Positions 35,734-43,384 of a stretch of 47,258 nt of DNA are shown here, piece by piece; the first letter of the stretch is position 1; the number at the start of each line of letters is the position of its first letter. Made by a program: the position numbers and the translations under genes. Source of the DNA: Bradyrhizobium genosp. SA-3 (lineage in GTDB: Bacteria > Pseudomonadota > Alphaproteobacteria > Rhizobiales > Xanthobacteraceae). The notes beneath the pieces are model-generated. The model searched no databases. It was not told the DNA's origin and worked only from the letters and a program-made list of their open reading frames with translations. The stretch covers positions 1 to 47,258 of the forward strand of contig NZ_PSRT01000067.1 of assembly GCF_004212635.1 (NCBI RefSeq), in the 5' to 3' direction.

Positions 35734-36186
35734 ATGGCCGGACTTTATTACGAGGACTTTTCCGTGGGCCAGGAGTTCAGGCATCCGCTGACCCGGACCG
35801 TCACGGAGATGGACAACACCATGTTCAGCCTGCTCACGCTCAATCCGCAGCCGCTACACATCGACGCGCATTTCTCCGAAAAGACCGAATTCGGCCAGCG
35901 CATTTTCAACAGCCTTTACACCCTCGGCATCATGATCGGCATGACGGTCTATGATACGACCCTGGGGACCACCGTTGCCAATCTCGGCATGACCGACGTG
36001 ACTTTTCCAAAGCCGGTCTTCCATGGCGACACGTTGCGAGCGACGACGAAGGTGCTTTCGTTGCGGGAATCGAAATCGCGCCCCAGGGCGGGCATCGTCG
36101 AGTTCGAGCACCACGCCCTTAACCAGAACGACGAGATCGTCGGCAAATGCCGGCGCATGGCGATGATGCACAAGAGGCCGGCCTGA
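35734..36186 (+). CDS. MaoC-family (mesaconyl-CoA hydratase-like) protein
   Basis: A 150-aa single hot-dog-fold hydratase. Members add water to enoyl-CoA; this subgroup, usually next to a CitE-like lyase, resembles mesaconyl- or beta-methylmalyl-CoA dehydratases. The hydratase segment reads LTLNPQPLHIDAHFS: His42 is present, but the Asp expected five residues earlier in R-specific enoyl hydratases is Asn37. ATG 35734 follows a strong GGGAGGGA site. The stop overlaps the next start (TGATG), so the two proteins are coupled. Confidence 0.85.
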   Translation: MAGLYYEDFSVGQEFRHPLTRTVTEMDNTMFSLLTLNPQPLHIDAHFSEKTEFGQRIFNSLYTLGIMIGMTVYDTTLGTTVANLGMTDVTFPKPVFHGDTLRATTKVLSLRESKSRPRAGIVEFEHHALNQNDEIVGKCRRMAMMHKRPA

Positions 36187-37037
36187 TGCGTTCGATGCTG
36201 TTCGTGCCGGGTGATTCCCCGCGCAAATTCGAGAAGGCGAGCGAAGGCAAGGCCGACGCGCTGATCATCGATCTCGAGGACTCCGTCGTCACCGAGAAGA
36301 AGGACGAAGCACGCGGGTTGACGCTGGCGATGCTGAAAGGCTCTCGCGGCCCGCACCAGCTCTATGTCCGCGTCAACGCGCTCGACACCGGCATGACGCT
36401 CGCCGACCTCGCCGCGGTGATGCCGGGCAAGCCCGACGGCATCGTGCTGCCGAAATCGCAAGGCGGCGGCGATGTGCGGCAGGTGGCAACCTGGCTCGAA
36501 GCGTTCGAGGCGGCGTCCGGCATCGCGGTCGGCACGACGCGAATCGTCTGCGTCGCGACGGAGACCGCCGGCTCGATCTTCGGCCTCGGCAGCTACAAGG
36601 GATCCTCCCCTCGCCTCGCCGGCCTGATGTGGGGCGCGGAAGACCTCTCGGCCTCGCTCGGCGCCACCGAGAAAGCCTCGGGCGGCGTGTTCCACAGCCC
36701 CTATCGGCTCGCGCGCGATCTCTGCCTGATGGCGGCGGCGGCGGCCGAGGTCGCACCGATCGATACCGTCTATACCGACATCGACAATCTCGCCGGCCTC
36801 GAAGCCGAAACGCGCGCGGCACGGCGCAACGGTTTTTCGGCCAAGGCGCTGATCCATCCCAAGCATGTCGATATCGTCAACGCGGCCTTCGAGCCGACCG
36901 ACGCCGAGCGCACATGGGCTACGAGGGTGATCGCGGCGTTCGCGAGCAATCCCGATTCCGGCACGCTGCGCCTCGAGGGCCAAATGATCGACAAGCCGCA
37001 TCTTCGCGCCGCGAAGAAAATCCTCGGCCAACCCTAG
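36186..37037 (+). CDS. CitE-like CoA ester lyase (HpcH/HpaI family)
   Basis: A 283-aa TIM-barrel protein of the citryl/malyl-CoA lyase family, which cleaves or hydrolyses beta-hydroxyacyl-CoA such as malyl- or methylmalyl-CoA. Motifs: SMLFVPGDSPRKFEKA, ADALIIDLEDSV, LYVRVNA (Arg for CoA/carboxylate), VATETAGSIFG and LMWGAEDLSASLGA, with the Mg-binding Glu and Asp. The start ATG shares a base with the MaoC stop. A C-terminal lid region (KALIHPKHVDIVNAAF) is present, so the protein is full length. The exact substrate is not determined. Confidence 0.88.
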   Translation: MRSMLFVPGDSPRKFEKASEGKADALIIDLEDSVVTEKKDEARGLTLAMLKGSRGPHQLYVRVNALDTGMTLADLAAVMPGKPDGIVLPKSQGGGDVRQVATWLEAFEAASGIAVGTTRIVCVATETAGSIFGLGSYKGSSPRLAGLMWGAEDLSASLGATEKASGGVFHSPYRLARDLCLMAAAAAEVAPIDTVYTDIDNLAGLEAETRAARRNGFSAKALIHPKHVDIVNAAFEPTDAERTWATRVIAAFASNPDSGTLRLEGQMIDKPHLRAAKKILGQP

Positions 37038-37110
37038 ATCGGGACGCAGGCCTCGCCATGATCGTTCGCCAAGCCGCGCTGATTGCGCGGACTATCGATC
37101 GGCCTCGGCC

Positions 37111-37494
37111 TCAGTCGAATCCCTGAACGGGCGGCGTCGAGGTTTGCGGTGGTACGGCAGGCGCCGCTTGAACCGGCGCGGTCGGATTGCCGGCAGCTCT
37201 CATCTGGCCGTTGGCAGCCATCGCCTCGCGCGTGGGCGGTGGAACGCGGGTCGCGGCCGCGCGACGCGGCGGCTGCCGGTGCCTTGCCGACTGCGAACCT
37301 CTCATGCCCCAGGACCGGGCGATCGAAGGTCCGGCCGTATAGCCGACCAAAGCTCCGGCGACGGCTCCGACCGGGCCCAGCACGACAGCACCGGATAGGG
37401 CGCCGAGCGCTGCATCGCCCGCGCGCTCCTGCGCAACTGCGCTCGCGGGCACGCAAGCCAGCATTGCGATAGCGGTGATCAGAGCCTTGTTCAT
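37111..37494 (-). CDS. Secreted glycine-zipper-type hypothetical protein
   Basis: A 127-aa protein with a clear signal peptide (MNKALITAIAMLACVPASAVAQ; cleavage near residue 21). A Gly/Ala-rich stretch follows (ALGALSGAVVLGPVGAVAGALVGYTAG) and resembles a glycine zipper. The Arg/Pro-rich tail from ~66 looks disordered. Its likely place is the periplasm or outer membrane. No specific function is recognised; such small proteins are common in Bradyrhizobium-type genomes. It is convergent with the lyase gene. Confidence 0.72.
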   Translation of the reverse strand: MNKALITAIAMLACVPASAVAQERAGDAALGALSGAVVLGPVGAVAGALVGYTAGPSIARSWGMRGSQSARHRQPPRRAAATRVPPPTREAMAANGQMRAAGNPTAPVQAAPAVPPQTSTPPVQGFD

Positions 37495-37646
37495 CGGAGT
37501 GCCTCCCCTCGCGGGAGATCACTCCTGCTCAAATATGGCCGTACGAAGTTCGCTTGCCGGCCAACAAAGGGCAATCGACCATGGAACTCGCTGTTTCCAG
37601 CTTGCGCCCTCAACCGGGGTTGCAAGCCGGCCACTCAGCGCAACTG

Positions 37647-38444
37647 CTACACGATCTTGATCGACATGTCCGGCAGGCCCTCGAGCTTGCACACGAGCAC
37701 GTCGCCCTTCACGACCGGGCCGACATTCTCCGGCGTGCCGGAATAGATGATGTCGCCGGCCTTCAGTTCGAACGCTTCCGACAGCTTTGCGATCTGCTCG
37801 GCAACGCTCCAGATCATCTTGCCGAGATCGGAGTTCTGCCGAACGGTGCCGTTCACCGCCAGCGAGATCGCACCCTTCTCGAAATGGCCGGTCTTGCTTG
37901 CCGGATGAATCGGACCGAGCACGGCAGCATGATCAAAGCTCTTGCCGATCTCCCAAGGCTTCTTCTCCGCGGCCATGCCGTTCTGGAGATCGCGCCGGGT
38001 CATGTCGAGACCGAGCGCATAGCCGTAGACATGGTCGAGCGCCTTCTCGACGGGAATGTTGGTGCCGCCGGATTTCAGCGCCGCGACCAGCTCGACCTCG
38101 TGATGATAGTTCTTGGTCAGCGACGGATAAGGATGATCGGCGACCTCGCCGATCGCGACGTTCTGGATCGCGTCGGTCGGCTTCTGGAAGAAGAACGGCG
38201 GCTCGCGGTTCGGATCCGAGCCGCGCTCGATCGCGTGCGCCGCGTAATTGCGCCCGATGCAGTAGATGCGGCGCACCTGGAACACTTGGGTCTCGCCGAC
38301 GATCGGGATCGTCACCATCGGCACCGGGACGATCGGCTTGGGCCCGGCCTGCGCGGCGGCCGGTGCGACGTCCGCCATGGTGGCCGCGGTCGCGACCGCG
38401 GCGGTTGCGAGCAGATCGCGTCGCGTGGGTGAGGTCCTCTTCAT
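37647..38444 (-). CDS. Fumarylacetoacetate hydrolase family protein with Tat signal
   Basis: A 265-aa FAH-superfamily protein, acting on C-C or C=C bonds of small dicarboxylic keto acids (hydrolase, hydratase or decarboxylase). The catalytic domain (~60-265) starts IYCIGRNYAAHAIE and contains FFFQKPTDA, YHHEVELVAAL (metal-binding Glu residues), GYALGLDMTRRDLQ (Asp) and GDIIYSGTPENVGPV. The N-terminus carries TRRDLLATAAVATAAT...AAAQA, a twin-arginine export signal, unusual for a normally cytosolic family. ATG 38444 follows GGGAG; an in-frame ATG at 38480 would only lengthen the N-terminus. Confidence 0.85.
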   Translation of the reverse strand: MKRTSPTRRDLLATAAVATAATMADVAPAAAQAGPKPIVPVPMVTIPIVGETQVFQVRRIYCIGRNYAAHAIERGSDPNREPPFFFQKPTDAIQNVAIGEVADHPYPSLTKNYHHEVELVAALKSGGTNIPVEKALDHVYGYALGLDMTRRDLQNGMAAEKKPWEIGKSFDHAAVLGPIHPASKTGHFEKGAISLAVNGTVRQNSDLGKMIWSVAEQIAKLSEAFELKAGDIIYSGTPENVGPVVKGDVLVCKLEGLPDMSIKIV

Positions 38445-38745
38445 CTCAGGTGCTCCCTTCGCCTTCTTGGGCGGCGTCATGCGCGCCGATCTGGCTGATA
38501 ATCGATATTTGGTATGCCAGCAACACGGATCGGCGCGGCGACTTGGATCACCGCGCGCGGACCAAACCTGCGCCACATCGACCTTTGGCGGCGAAATCGA
38601 ATTGGCGCCCTCGCCGGCGCCGTCTTCAGGTGAGGGATTTGGCTAGCGGCCGGCTGCGACGCCGTGAGCGTCAGCACCAACAGCGCCAGCGACGGGTTTG
38701 TTGATGATAGACGGCGGCGCCGACCGCCGCCGCCCGTGGTTGATG
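38445..38745. other. Intergenic region without a supported gene
   Basis: These 301 nt lie between the FAH-family gene and the hsp20 operon, both leftward. A GC-only hairpin (CGGCGG at 38712-38717 with CCGCCG at 38724-38729) lies just past the hsp20 stop. It could end that transcript, although no T-run follows on the minus strand. No promoter could be assigned with confidence. Confidence 0.4.
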
Positions 38746-39237
38746 CTAATGCGTGTTGATCGCGATGCGCTTGACGCCTTCGCGTGCCTTCTCGGACTTC
38801 GGCAGCGACACGGTCAGGACACCGTCCTTAAACGATGCCTCTGCCTTGTCTTCATCGACGTCCTCAAGCGGAATCTGCCGCTCGAAGGCGCCGTAGTAGC
38901 GCTCGGTGAAGTATTTGCCTTCGTGCTTGCGCTCATCCTTCTTCTCGCCGCGGATCGTCAGGACGCTCCTGGCGATTTCGATCTGGACGTCCTTCTCCGT
39001 CATCCCGGGCAGCTCCGCCGAGATCGTCAGCGTCTTGTCGGTGTCGCTGAGCTCGATCTTGGGCCAGCCGAAGCGCCCCTCCATGAGCGGCGACAGGCCG
39101 GGTCCGCCGAAGCCCCGGAACGCATCGTCGAACAGACGGTTCATCTCGCGATGCAGCGTCATGAACGGATCGTAGCTGCCGCGCGCCTGCACAAGCTCCT
39201 GGTTTCTCGACCAGGGAATAAGATCGCGAATAGCCAT
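38746..39237 (-). CDS. Small heat-shock protein, Hsp20 family (second gene)
   Basis: A 163-aa alpha-crystallin-type chaperone. The N-terminal arm MAIRDLIPWSRNQE is followed by the crystallin domain (~50-150: ISAELPGMTEKDVQIEIARSV, then GAFERQIPLPLEDV-like and FKDGVLTVSLPK strands). The C-terminal IAI forms the I-x-I anchoring motif. ATG 39237 follows AAGGAG. It lies 80 nt after the upstream hsp20 gene and is probably co-transcribed under its thermosensor. Sequence differences from the upstream protein place the two in different rhizobial sHSP classes. Confidence 0.93.
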   Translation of the reverse strand: MAIRDLIPWSRNQELVQARGSYDPFMTLHREMNRLFDDAFRGFGGPGLSPLMEGRFGWPKIELSDTDKTLTISAELPGMTEKDVQIEIARSVLTIRGEKKDERKHEGKYFTERYYGAFERQIPLEDVDEDKAEASFKDGVLTVSLPKSEKAREGVKRIAINTH

Positions 39238-39317
39238 GGTGTTCTCCTTCATTCAATGGTCTCGGGAGCGCGGAGGCCACATGCCGTCCACGCTCCAAGA
39301 CAACGCTTTAGACGAGC

Positions 39318-39779
39318 CTAAGCTGCTTTCTGCTGCTCGATCTGCGACGTAGGAGATGTGCAGCTCGCGATCTCGATCCGGCGCGGCTTCATGGCCTCCG
39401 GAACCTCGCGGACGAGATCGATGATCAGGAGCCCGTCCTGGAACGAGGCCTGCTTCACCTGAACATAGTCGGCGAGATTGAACACGCGCCTGAAGGGGCG
39501 GGCGGCAATGCCCTGGTACAGGTATTCGCGCGCAGCAGTCTCGGGCTTCTTGCCCTCGATGGTGAGCGCGTTCTGTTCGGCCGTCACCGCGATGTCGTTA
39601 ACGCCGAACCCCGCCACGGCAAGGCTGATCCGGTAGTGGTCTTCACCGGAACGCTCGATGTTGTAGGGGGGATAGTTGTCCTCGGTCGCCTGGCGCAGCG
39701 TGCTGTCGACGAGGTCGGCCAGGTGGTCGAAGCCGATGGTGGAGCGCCACAAAGGCGCGAAATCAAAATTGGTCCTCAT
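39318..39779 (-). CDS. Small heat-shock protein, IbpA-type Hsp20 (first gene)
   Basis: A 153-aa class A (IbpA-like) small heat-shock protein that holds unfolded proteins for refolding. The N-terminus FDFAPLWRSTIGFDHLADLVD and the YPPYNIERSGEDHYRI block are typical of the rhizobial class. Later come YLYQGIAARPFRRVFNLAD and the C-terminal RRIEI with an I-x-I motif. ATG 39779 follows GGAGG (complement of 39788-39792) with eight bases between. That GGAGG is masked in a ROSE-like hairpin, so translation is probably heat-induced. Confidence 0.94.
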   Translation of the reverse strand: MRTNFDFAPLWRSTIGFDHLADLVDSTLRQATEDNYPPYNIERSGEDHYRISLAVAGFGVNDIAVTAEQNALTIEGKKPETAAREYLYQGIAARPFRRVFNLADYVQVKQASFQDGLLIIDLVREVPEAMKPRRIEIASCTSPTSQIEQQKAA

Positions 39780-39894
39780 AACCAAGTCCTCCAAAGAGCA
39801 AGATGGATACGAAGGAGCGCAAGGCGGGGGTTTCAGACGGATCCGAAAAGACCAGCCCGGCGCCCGTGCCGGACCCGATTCTGGCATCCGGCAC
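39780..39894 (-). promoter_or_regulatory. ROSE-like RNA thermometer in the hsp20 5' leader
   Basis: Directly before the hsp20 start, the transcript reads UCUUGCUCUUUGGAGGA (39803-39787). The UUGCU motif opposes the GGAGG ribosome binding site with an unpaired or G-G mismatched G, the hallmark of ROSE elements known from Bradyrhizobium small heat-shock genes. Further upstream is a perfect 8-bp stem GTGCCGGA/TCCGGCAC (39866-39873 with 39887-39894). At low temperature the site would be closed; heat would open it. Confidence 0.75.
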
Positions 39895-39915
39895 ACCGCT
39901 CTCGCGGCGAAAAAC

Positions 39916-39944
39916 GACTTAGAAAAACGGATACCGATTTCAAG
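39916..39944 (-). promoter_or_regulatory. Possible promoter for the hsp20 operon
   Basis: On the minus strand, CTTGAA (39944-39939) is followed after 17 nt by TAAGTC (39921-39916), a plausible housekeeping-type -35/-10 pair that would start the ROSE-containing leader. CTTGAA also resembles an RpoH -35 box, but no CCCCAT-type -10 follows. The region 39945-40159 towards the next gene holds no gene I can support. Confidence 0.3.
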
Positions 39945-40159
39945 GGGGCTGCCAGAAATTTTTTCGCCCTACCCGCGTTGATCGTCGGCTGTCGGGCTCG
40001 TCCCCGCAGGCCCTCGCAAGGGGCTCTCCAGGCGCCCCGGCGCGGATGCCCCGGAAGCTCTCGGCGGCGACGTCAAAGGAAGATAGAAATGTCGATTTAG
40101 GCAAGGGCCGGGGGGTGCCCTTTATGCATGTGGACCCGCAGCGGGCATGAAGAAATATC

Positions 40160-41715
40160 ATGCATGATCGACAAGGCTCCCGAACGCGCCGGACCACTTG
40201 CGCAGCAGCAGGGGCGATGACGATTGCGCTGCTCGCGGCCGCAACGTTGTGCGCGGCGCGCGCCGACGACAGCACCGTCGCGGCAGCGCAGTTGAAGGCG
40301 GTCGCAACGATCGATACGCGCTTTCAGTCCTACAACATCGAGATGGTGGAGGTGACCGGCGGACGGTTCTGGAAGCCCTATCCGCGAACGGCACGAGGCT
40401 TCGACCAGCTGGATCGTTACAGCGCAAGACCGCCGATCGATCTGGCCAATGCACGCCTGCGCCTGCTCGCGGCCGCCTTGTCGCCGGCCTATCTGCGCGT
40501 CAGCGGAACCTGGGCCAATGCGACGTTCTTTGCCGACGCGCCGGGAAAGCCGCCGCCGGGATTCAACTCCGTGCTCAGCCGTGCGCAGTGGCGCGGCGTC
40601 GTCGAGTTCGCGCGCGCGGTCGATGCGGAGATCGTCACCTCTTTTGCGATCAGTCCCGGCAGCCGCGATACCGATGGCGTGTGGGAACCGGACCAGGCGC
40701 AGCAGGTGGTCGACACCACACGCGCGCTGGGCGGCCGCATCGCCGCCGCCGAATTCATGAACGAGCCGACACTCGCAGCGACCAACGGTGCACCGGCCGG
40801 CTATGACGCGGCCGCCTATGGCCGCGACTTCAAGATCTTCCGCGACTGGATGCGGCGCGCCGCGCCGGAGACGCTGATCCTCGGCCCAGGCTCGGCCGGC
40901 GACGCACCATGCCATCCGGCGCGGCCATCACAACGCGCGACCTGCTCGCCGCATCCGGACCCGGCGTCGATCGCTTCTCCTATCATCACTACAACACGAT
41001 CTCGCCACGCTGCGGCGGGCACGATGATCCGGCGCAGGCGCTCTCGGAGGAATGGCTGGCGCGCACGGATGCGACACTCAAGACCTACCAAGCCCTGCGC
41101 GATGCCTTCGAGCCGGGCAAGCCGATCTGGCTGACCGAGACGGCTGATGCGGCCTGCGGCGGCAGCCGATGGGACCAGACCTTTCTCGACACCTTCCGCT
41201 ATCTCGACCAGCTCGGACGCCTGGCGAAGGCCGGCGTCCAGGTGGTGATGCACAATACGCTGGCCGCCAGCGATTACGGTCTGGTCGACGAAGCAACGTT
41301 CCGGCCGCGGCCGAGTTACTGGGCTGCGCTGCTCTGGCGCGGGCTGATGGGAACGATCGTGCTCGACGCAGGCAAGGCCGCTTCGTCCGATCTTCATCTC
41401 TACGCGCATTGCCACCCGGCCATGGCGGGCGCGGTGTCGCTGCTCGCCATCAACGCCTCGCGCAGCGCAACGCACCCGCTGACGCTCTCGGATTCTGCCG
41501 AGCGGTACACACTGCACGCGGTGCGGCTCCAGGGCCCGACCGTGCAGTTGAACGGCAAGACGCTCACGCTGACTGCCGATGGCATGCTGCCCAGGCTCGA
41601 GGCGCAGGCAACACCAGCGGGAGCAATCCGGCTTGCGCCAGCGACCATCACCGTCCTGGTGATTCCGAACGCGGCAAATCCCGCCTGCTTGCCGCGACGC
41701 TCAGAACTTCAGTGA
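40160..41715 (+). pseudogene. GH79 heparanase-like glycoside hydrolase, frameshifted
   Basis: Two adjoining frames together make one ~518-aa secreted hydrolase of the GH79 (heparanase/beta-glucuronidase) type. The first part (40160 to about 40906) has an N-terminal export signal (TIALLAAATLCAARA) and the acid/base motif AAEFMNEP with Glu202. The second part, in the other frame from about 40909, continues GVDRFSYHHYN and carries the nucleophile motif IWLTETADAACGG (Glu codon at 41137) and the family block LDQLGRLAKAGVQVVMHNTL. Loss of one base near 40907 (probably CCC to CC before ATG) separates them. It is either a real inactivating mutation or a sequencing error. The tail overlaps the convergent MFS gene by 15 bases. 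Confidence 0.8.
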
Positions 41716-43002
41716 CTCCCGCGCCGTCTCCGGCGCCATCAGCGTTGCGATGATCGTGATGATCGACAGCGCGATGATGTAGACCGACACCGCCCAGTAC
41801 GAGCCGGCCCATGCCAGCAGCGCGGCCGCAATCAACGGCGAGAAGCCGCCGCTCAATGCCGCCGCGACGTTGGCGCCGAGCGAGGCACCGCTGTAGCGCA
41901 CCTGGGTGCGGAACAGCTCCGGCATGAACGCGGCCTTTGGCCCGAACAGCAGCGCATGGGTCAGCGTCATCGTGACGACGAGCGCGAGCGTGATCAGCGC
42001 CGGCTCCCTGGTGTCGAGGAACCAGAACAGCGGGAACGCCAGCGCCACCGAGAACACGCCGCCGGCGAGGTACAGCGACTTGCGGCCGAAGATGTCGGAG
42101 AGCCAGCCGGCGAGGGGCAGCGTCGCGAACTCGACGATGGCGGCACAGACGACCGCGTCGAGGATCACCTGCCGCGGCAGTCCGAGCTTTGTCGTGGCAT
42201 AGACCACGGTGAAGACGGTGAGGAGATAAGCGAGCCCGACCTCCGACACCGTGATGCCGATCGCGAGCAGAAAGCTGCGCCAGTCGCGACGCAGCACCTC
42301 GAGCACCGGCTGCGCCAGCACCTCCTTGCGCTCGACCACCTCCTTGAAATGCGGCGTCTCCGCAAGCTTGAGCCGCACGATGAAGCCGATACCGACGAGC
42401 AGAATGCTGATCAGGAACGGCACGCGCCATCCCCAGCTGAGGAAGTCGGCCTCGGGCAGCTTCGTCATCAGGCCGAAGATGCCGGTGGAGGCGGCGACGC
42501 CGACGGGAAAGCCGACCTGCACCAGGCTGCCGTAAAAGCCGCGGCGATTGCCGGCATGCTCGATTACCATCACCACCGCGCCGCTCCATTCGCCCCCGAG
42601 CCCGATGCCCTGGACGAAGCGCAGGCAGACGAGCAGGATCGGCGCCCAGACGCCGATCTGGCTGTAGGTCGGCAGGCAGCCGATCAGGAAGGTGCCGAGC
42701 CCCATCGCGATCATGGTCGCGACCAGCATGGTCTTGCGGCCGAGCCGGTCGCCGTAATGCCCGATGATCGCGCCGCCGATCGGCCGCGCCACGAAGCCGA
42801 CTGCATAGGTCGAGAACGCCACGAGCGTACCGACGAAGGGATCGAAGCTCGGAAAGAACAGCTTGTTGAAGACGAGCGCCGCGGCGGTGCCGTAGATCAG
42901 GAAGTCATACCACTCGATCGCGGTGCCAAGCGCGCTCGCCCACACCACATGCGCCGTCGTCGATTTCTCCGCCGAAGCGGAGACCCCCGTTGCTGCCGTC
43001 AT
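41701..43002 (-). CDS. MFS transporter, metabolite:H+ symporter (MHS) family
   Basis: A 433-aa transporter with about 12 predicted membrane helices. The start SALGTAIEWYDFLIYGTAAALV is typical of MHS-family symporters such as ShiA, ProP and KgtP. The loop motif GHYGDRLGRKT after helix 2 and RFVQGIGLGGEWSGAV in helix 4 are conserved. It probably imports an organic acid or related small metabolite with protons; the substrate cannot be read from sequence. It is convergent with the GH79 gene. Confidence 0.92.
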   Translation of the reverse strand: MTAATGVSASAEKSTTAHVVWASALGTAIEWYDFLIYGTAAALVFNKLFFPSFDPFVGTLVAFSTYAVGFVARPIGGAIIGHYGDRLGRKTMLVATMIAMGLGTFLIGCLPTYSQIGVWAPILLVCLRFVQGIGLGGEWSGAVVMVIEHAGNRRGFYGSLVQVGFPVGVAASTGIFGLMTKLPEADFLSWGWRVPFLISILLVGIGFIVRLKLAETPHFKEVVERKEVLAQPVLEVLRRDWRSFLLAIGITVSEVGLAYLLTVFTVVYATTKLGLPRQVILDAVVCAAIVEFATLPLAGWLSDIFGRKSLYLAGGVFSVALAFPLFWFLDTREPALITLALVVTMTLTHALLFGPKAAFMPELFRTQVRYSGASLGANVAAALSGGFSPLIAAALLAWAGSYWAVSVYIIALSIITIIATLMAPETARESLKF

Positions 43003-43120
43003 GCCCTGCCCCCAAAGATTCCGGATGGCATCATGAATAATCGCGCGCGTGGTTGCAACCTGCGGAGGTGTTGCCTCTCGCCGAGATCACAATGCGGGAT
43101 TTTCGCGCCCACAGCCTCAA

Positions 43121-43227
43121 CACCCGTCATTGCGAGTTTGGCACCGGCCGATGGCGGACCCGCCAGACTTTCTCTGCAGAGGCAGTCTGGATTGCTTCGT
43201 CGCAAGGGCTCCTCGCAATGACGGGTG
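43121..43227. repeat. Palindromic repeat, second copy of the kdp-operon family
   Basis: A 107-bp element with a perfect 16-bp terminal inverted repeat (43121-43136 with 43212-43227). The half at 43187-43224 matches the repeat at 26833-26870 in 37 of 38 bases. An inner hairpin CCAGACT/AGTCTGG is also present. It lies in the 382-nt gap between the MFS gene and the binding-protein gene. Nothing else recognisable fills that gap except the ribosome binding site GAGAGGGA before 43385. Confidence 0.85.
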
Positions 43228-43384
43228 CTGAGGCAGCTGCGCGGACATCTCCGCAATGTCGTCGCGGGGACTATGGAACCTCGGCCGGCGCCCTTATTCG
43301 CCATTGACAAACTCATTCGCCCATATCTAACTAGCCGCCAGAATAACCCGCCGCACCAAGCGGCCCATAAGAGAGGGAACCACG

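Noticed and set aside
37034..37522. Alternative frame over the secreted glycine-rich protein
   Set aside because: It lacks a signal peptide and is Arg-rich without pattern; the frame at 37111-37494 has a clear signal peptide and glycine zipper.
38709..38732. Intrinsic terminator after the hsp20 operon
   Set aside because: The stem is GC-rich but no T-run follows on the minus strand, so it is only noted in the intergenic entry.
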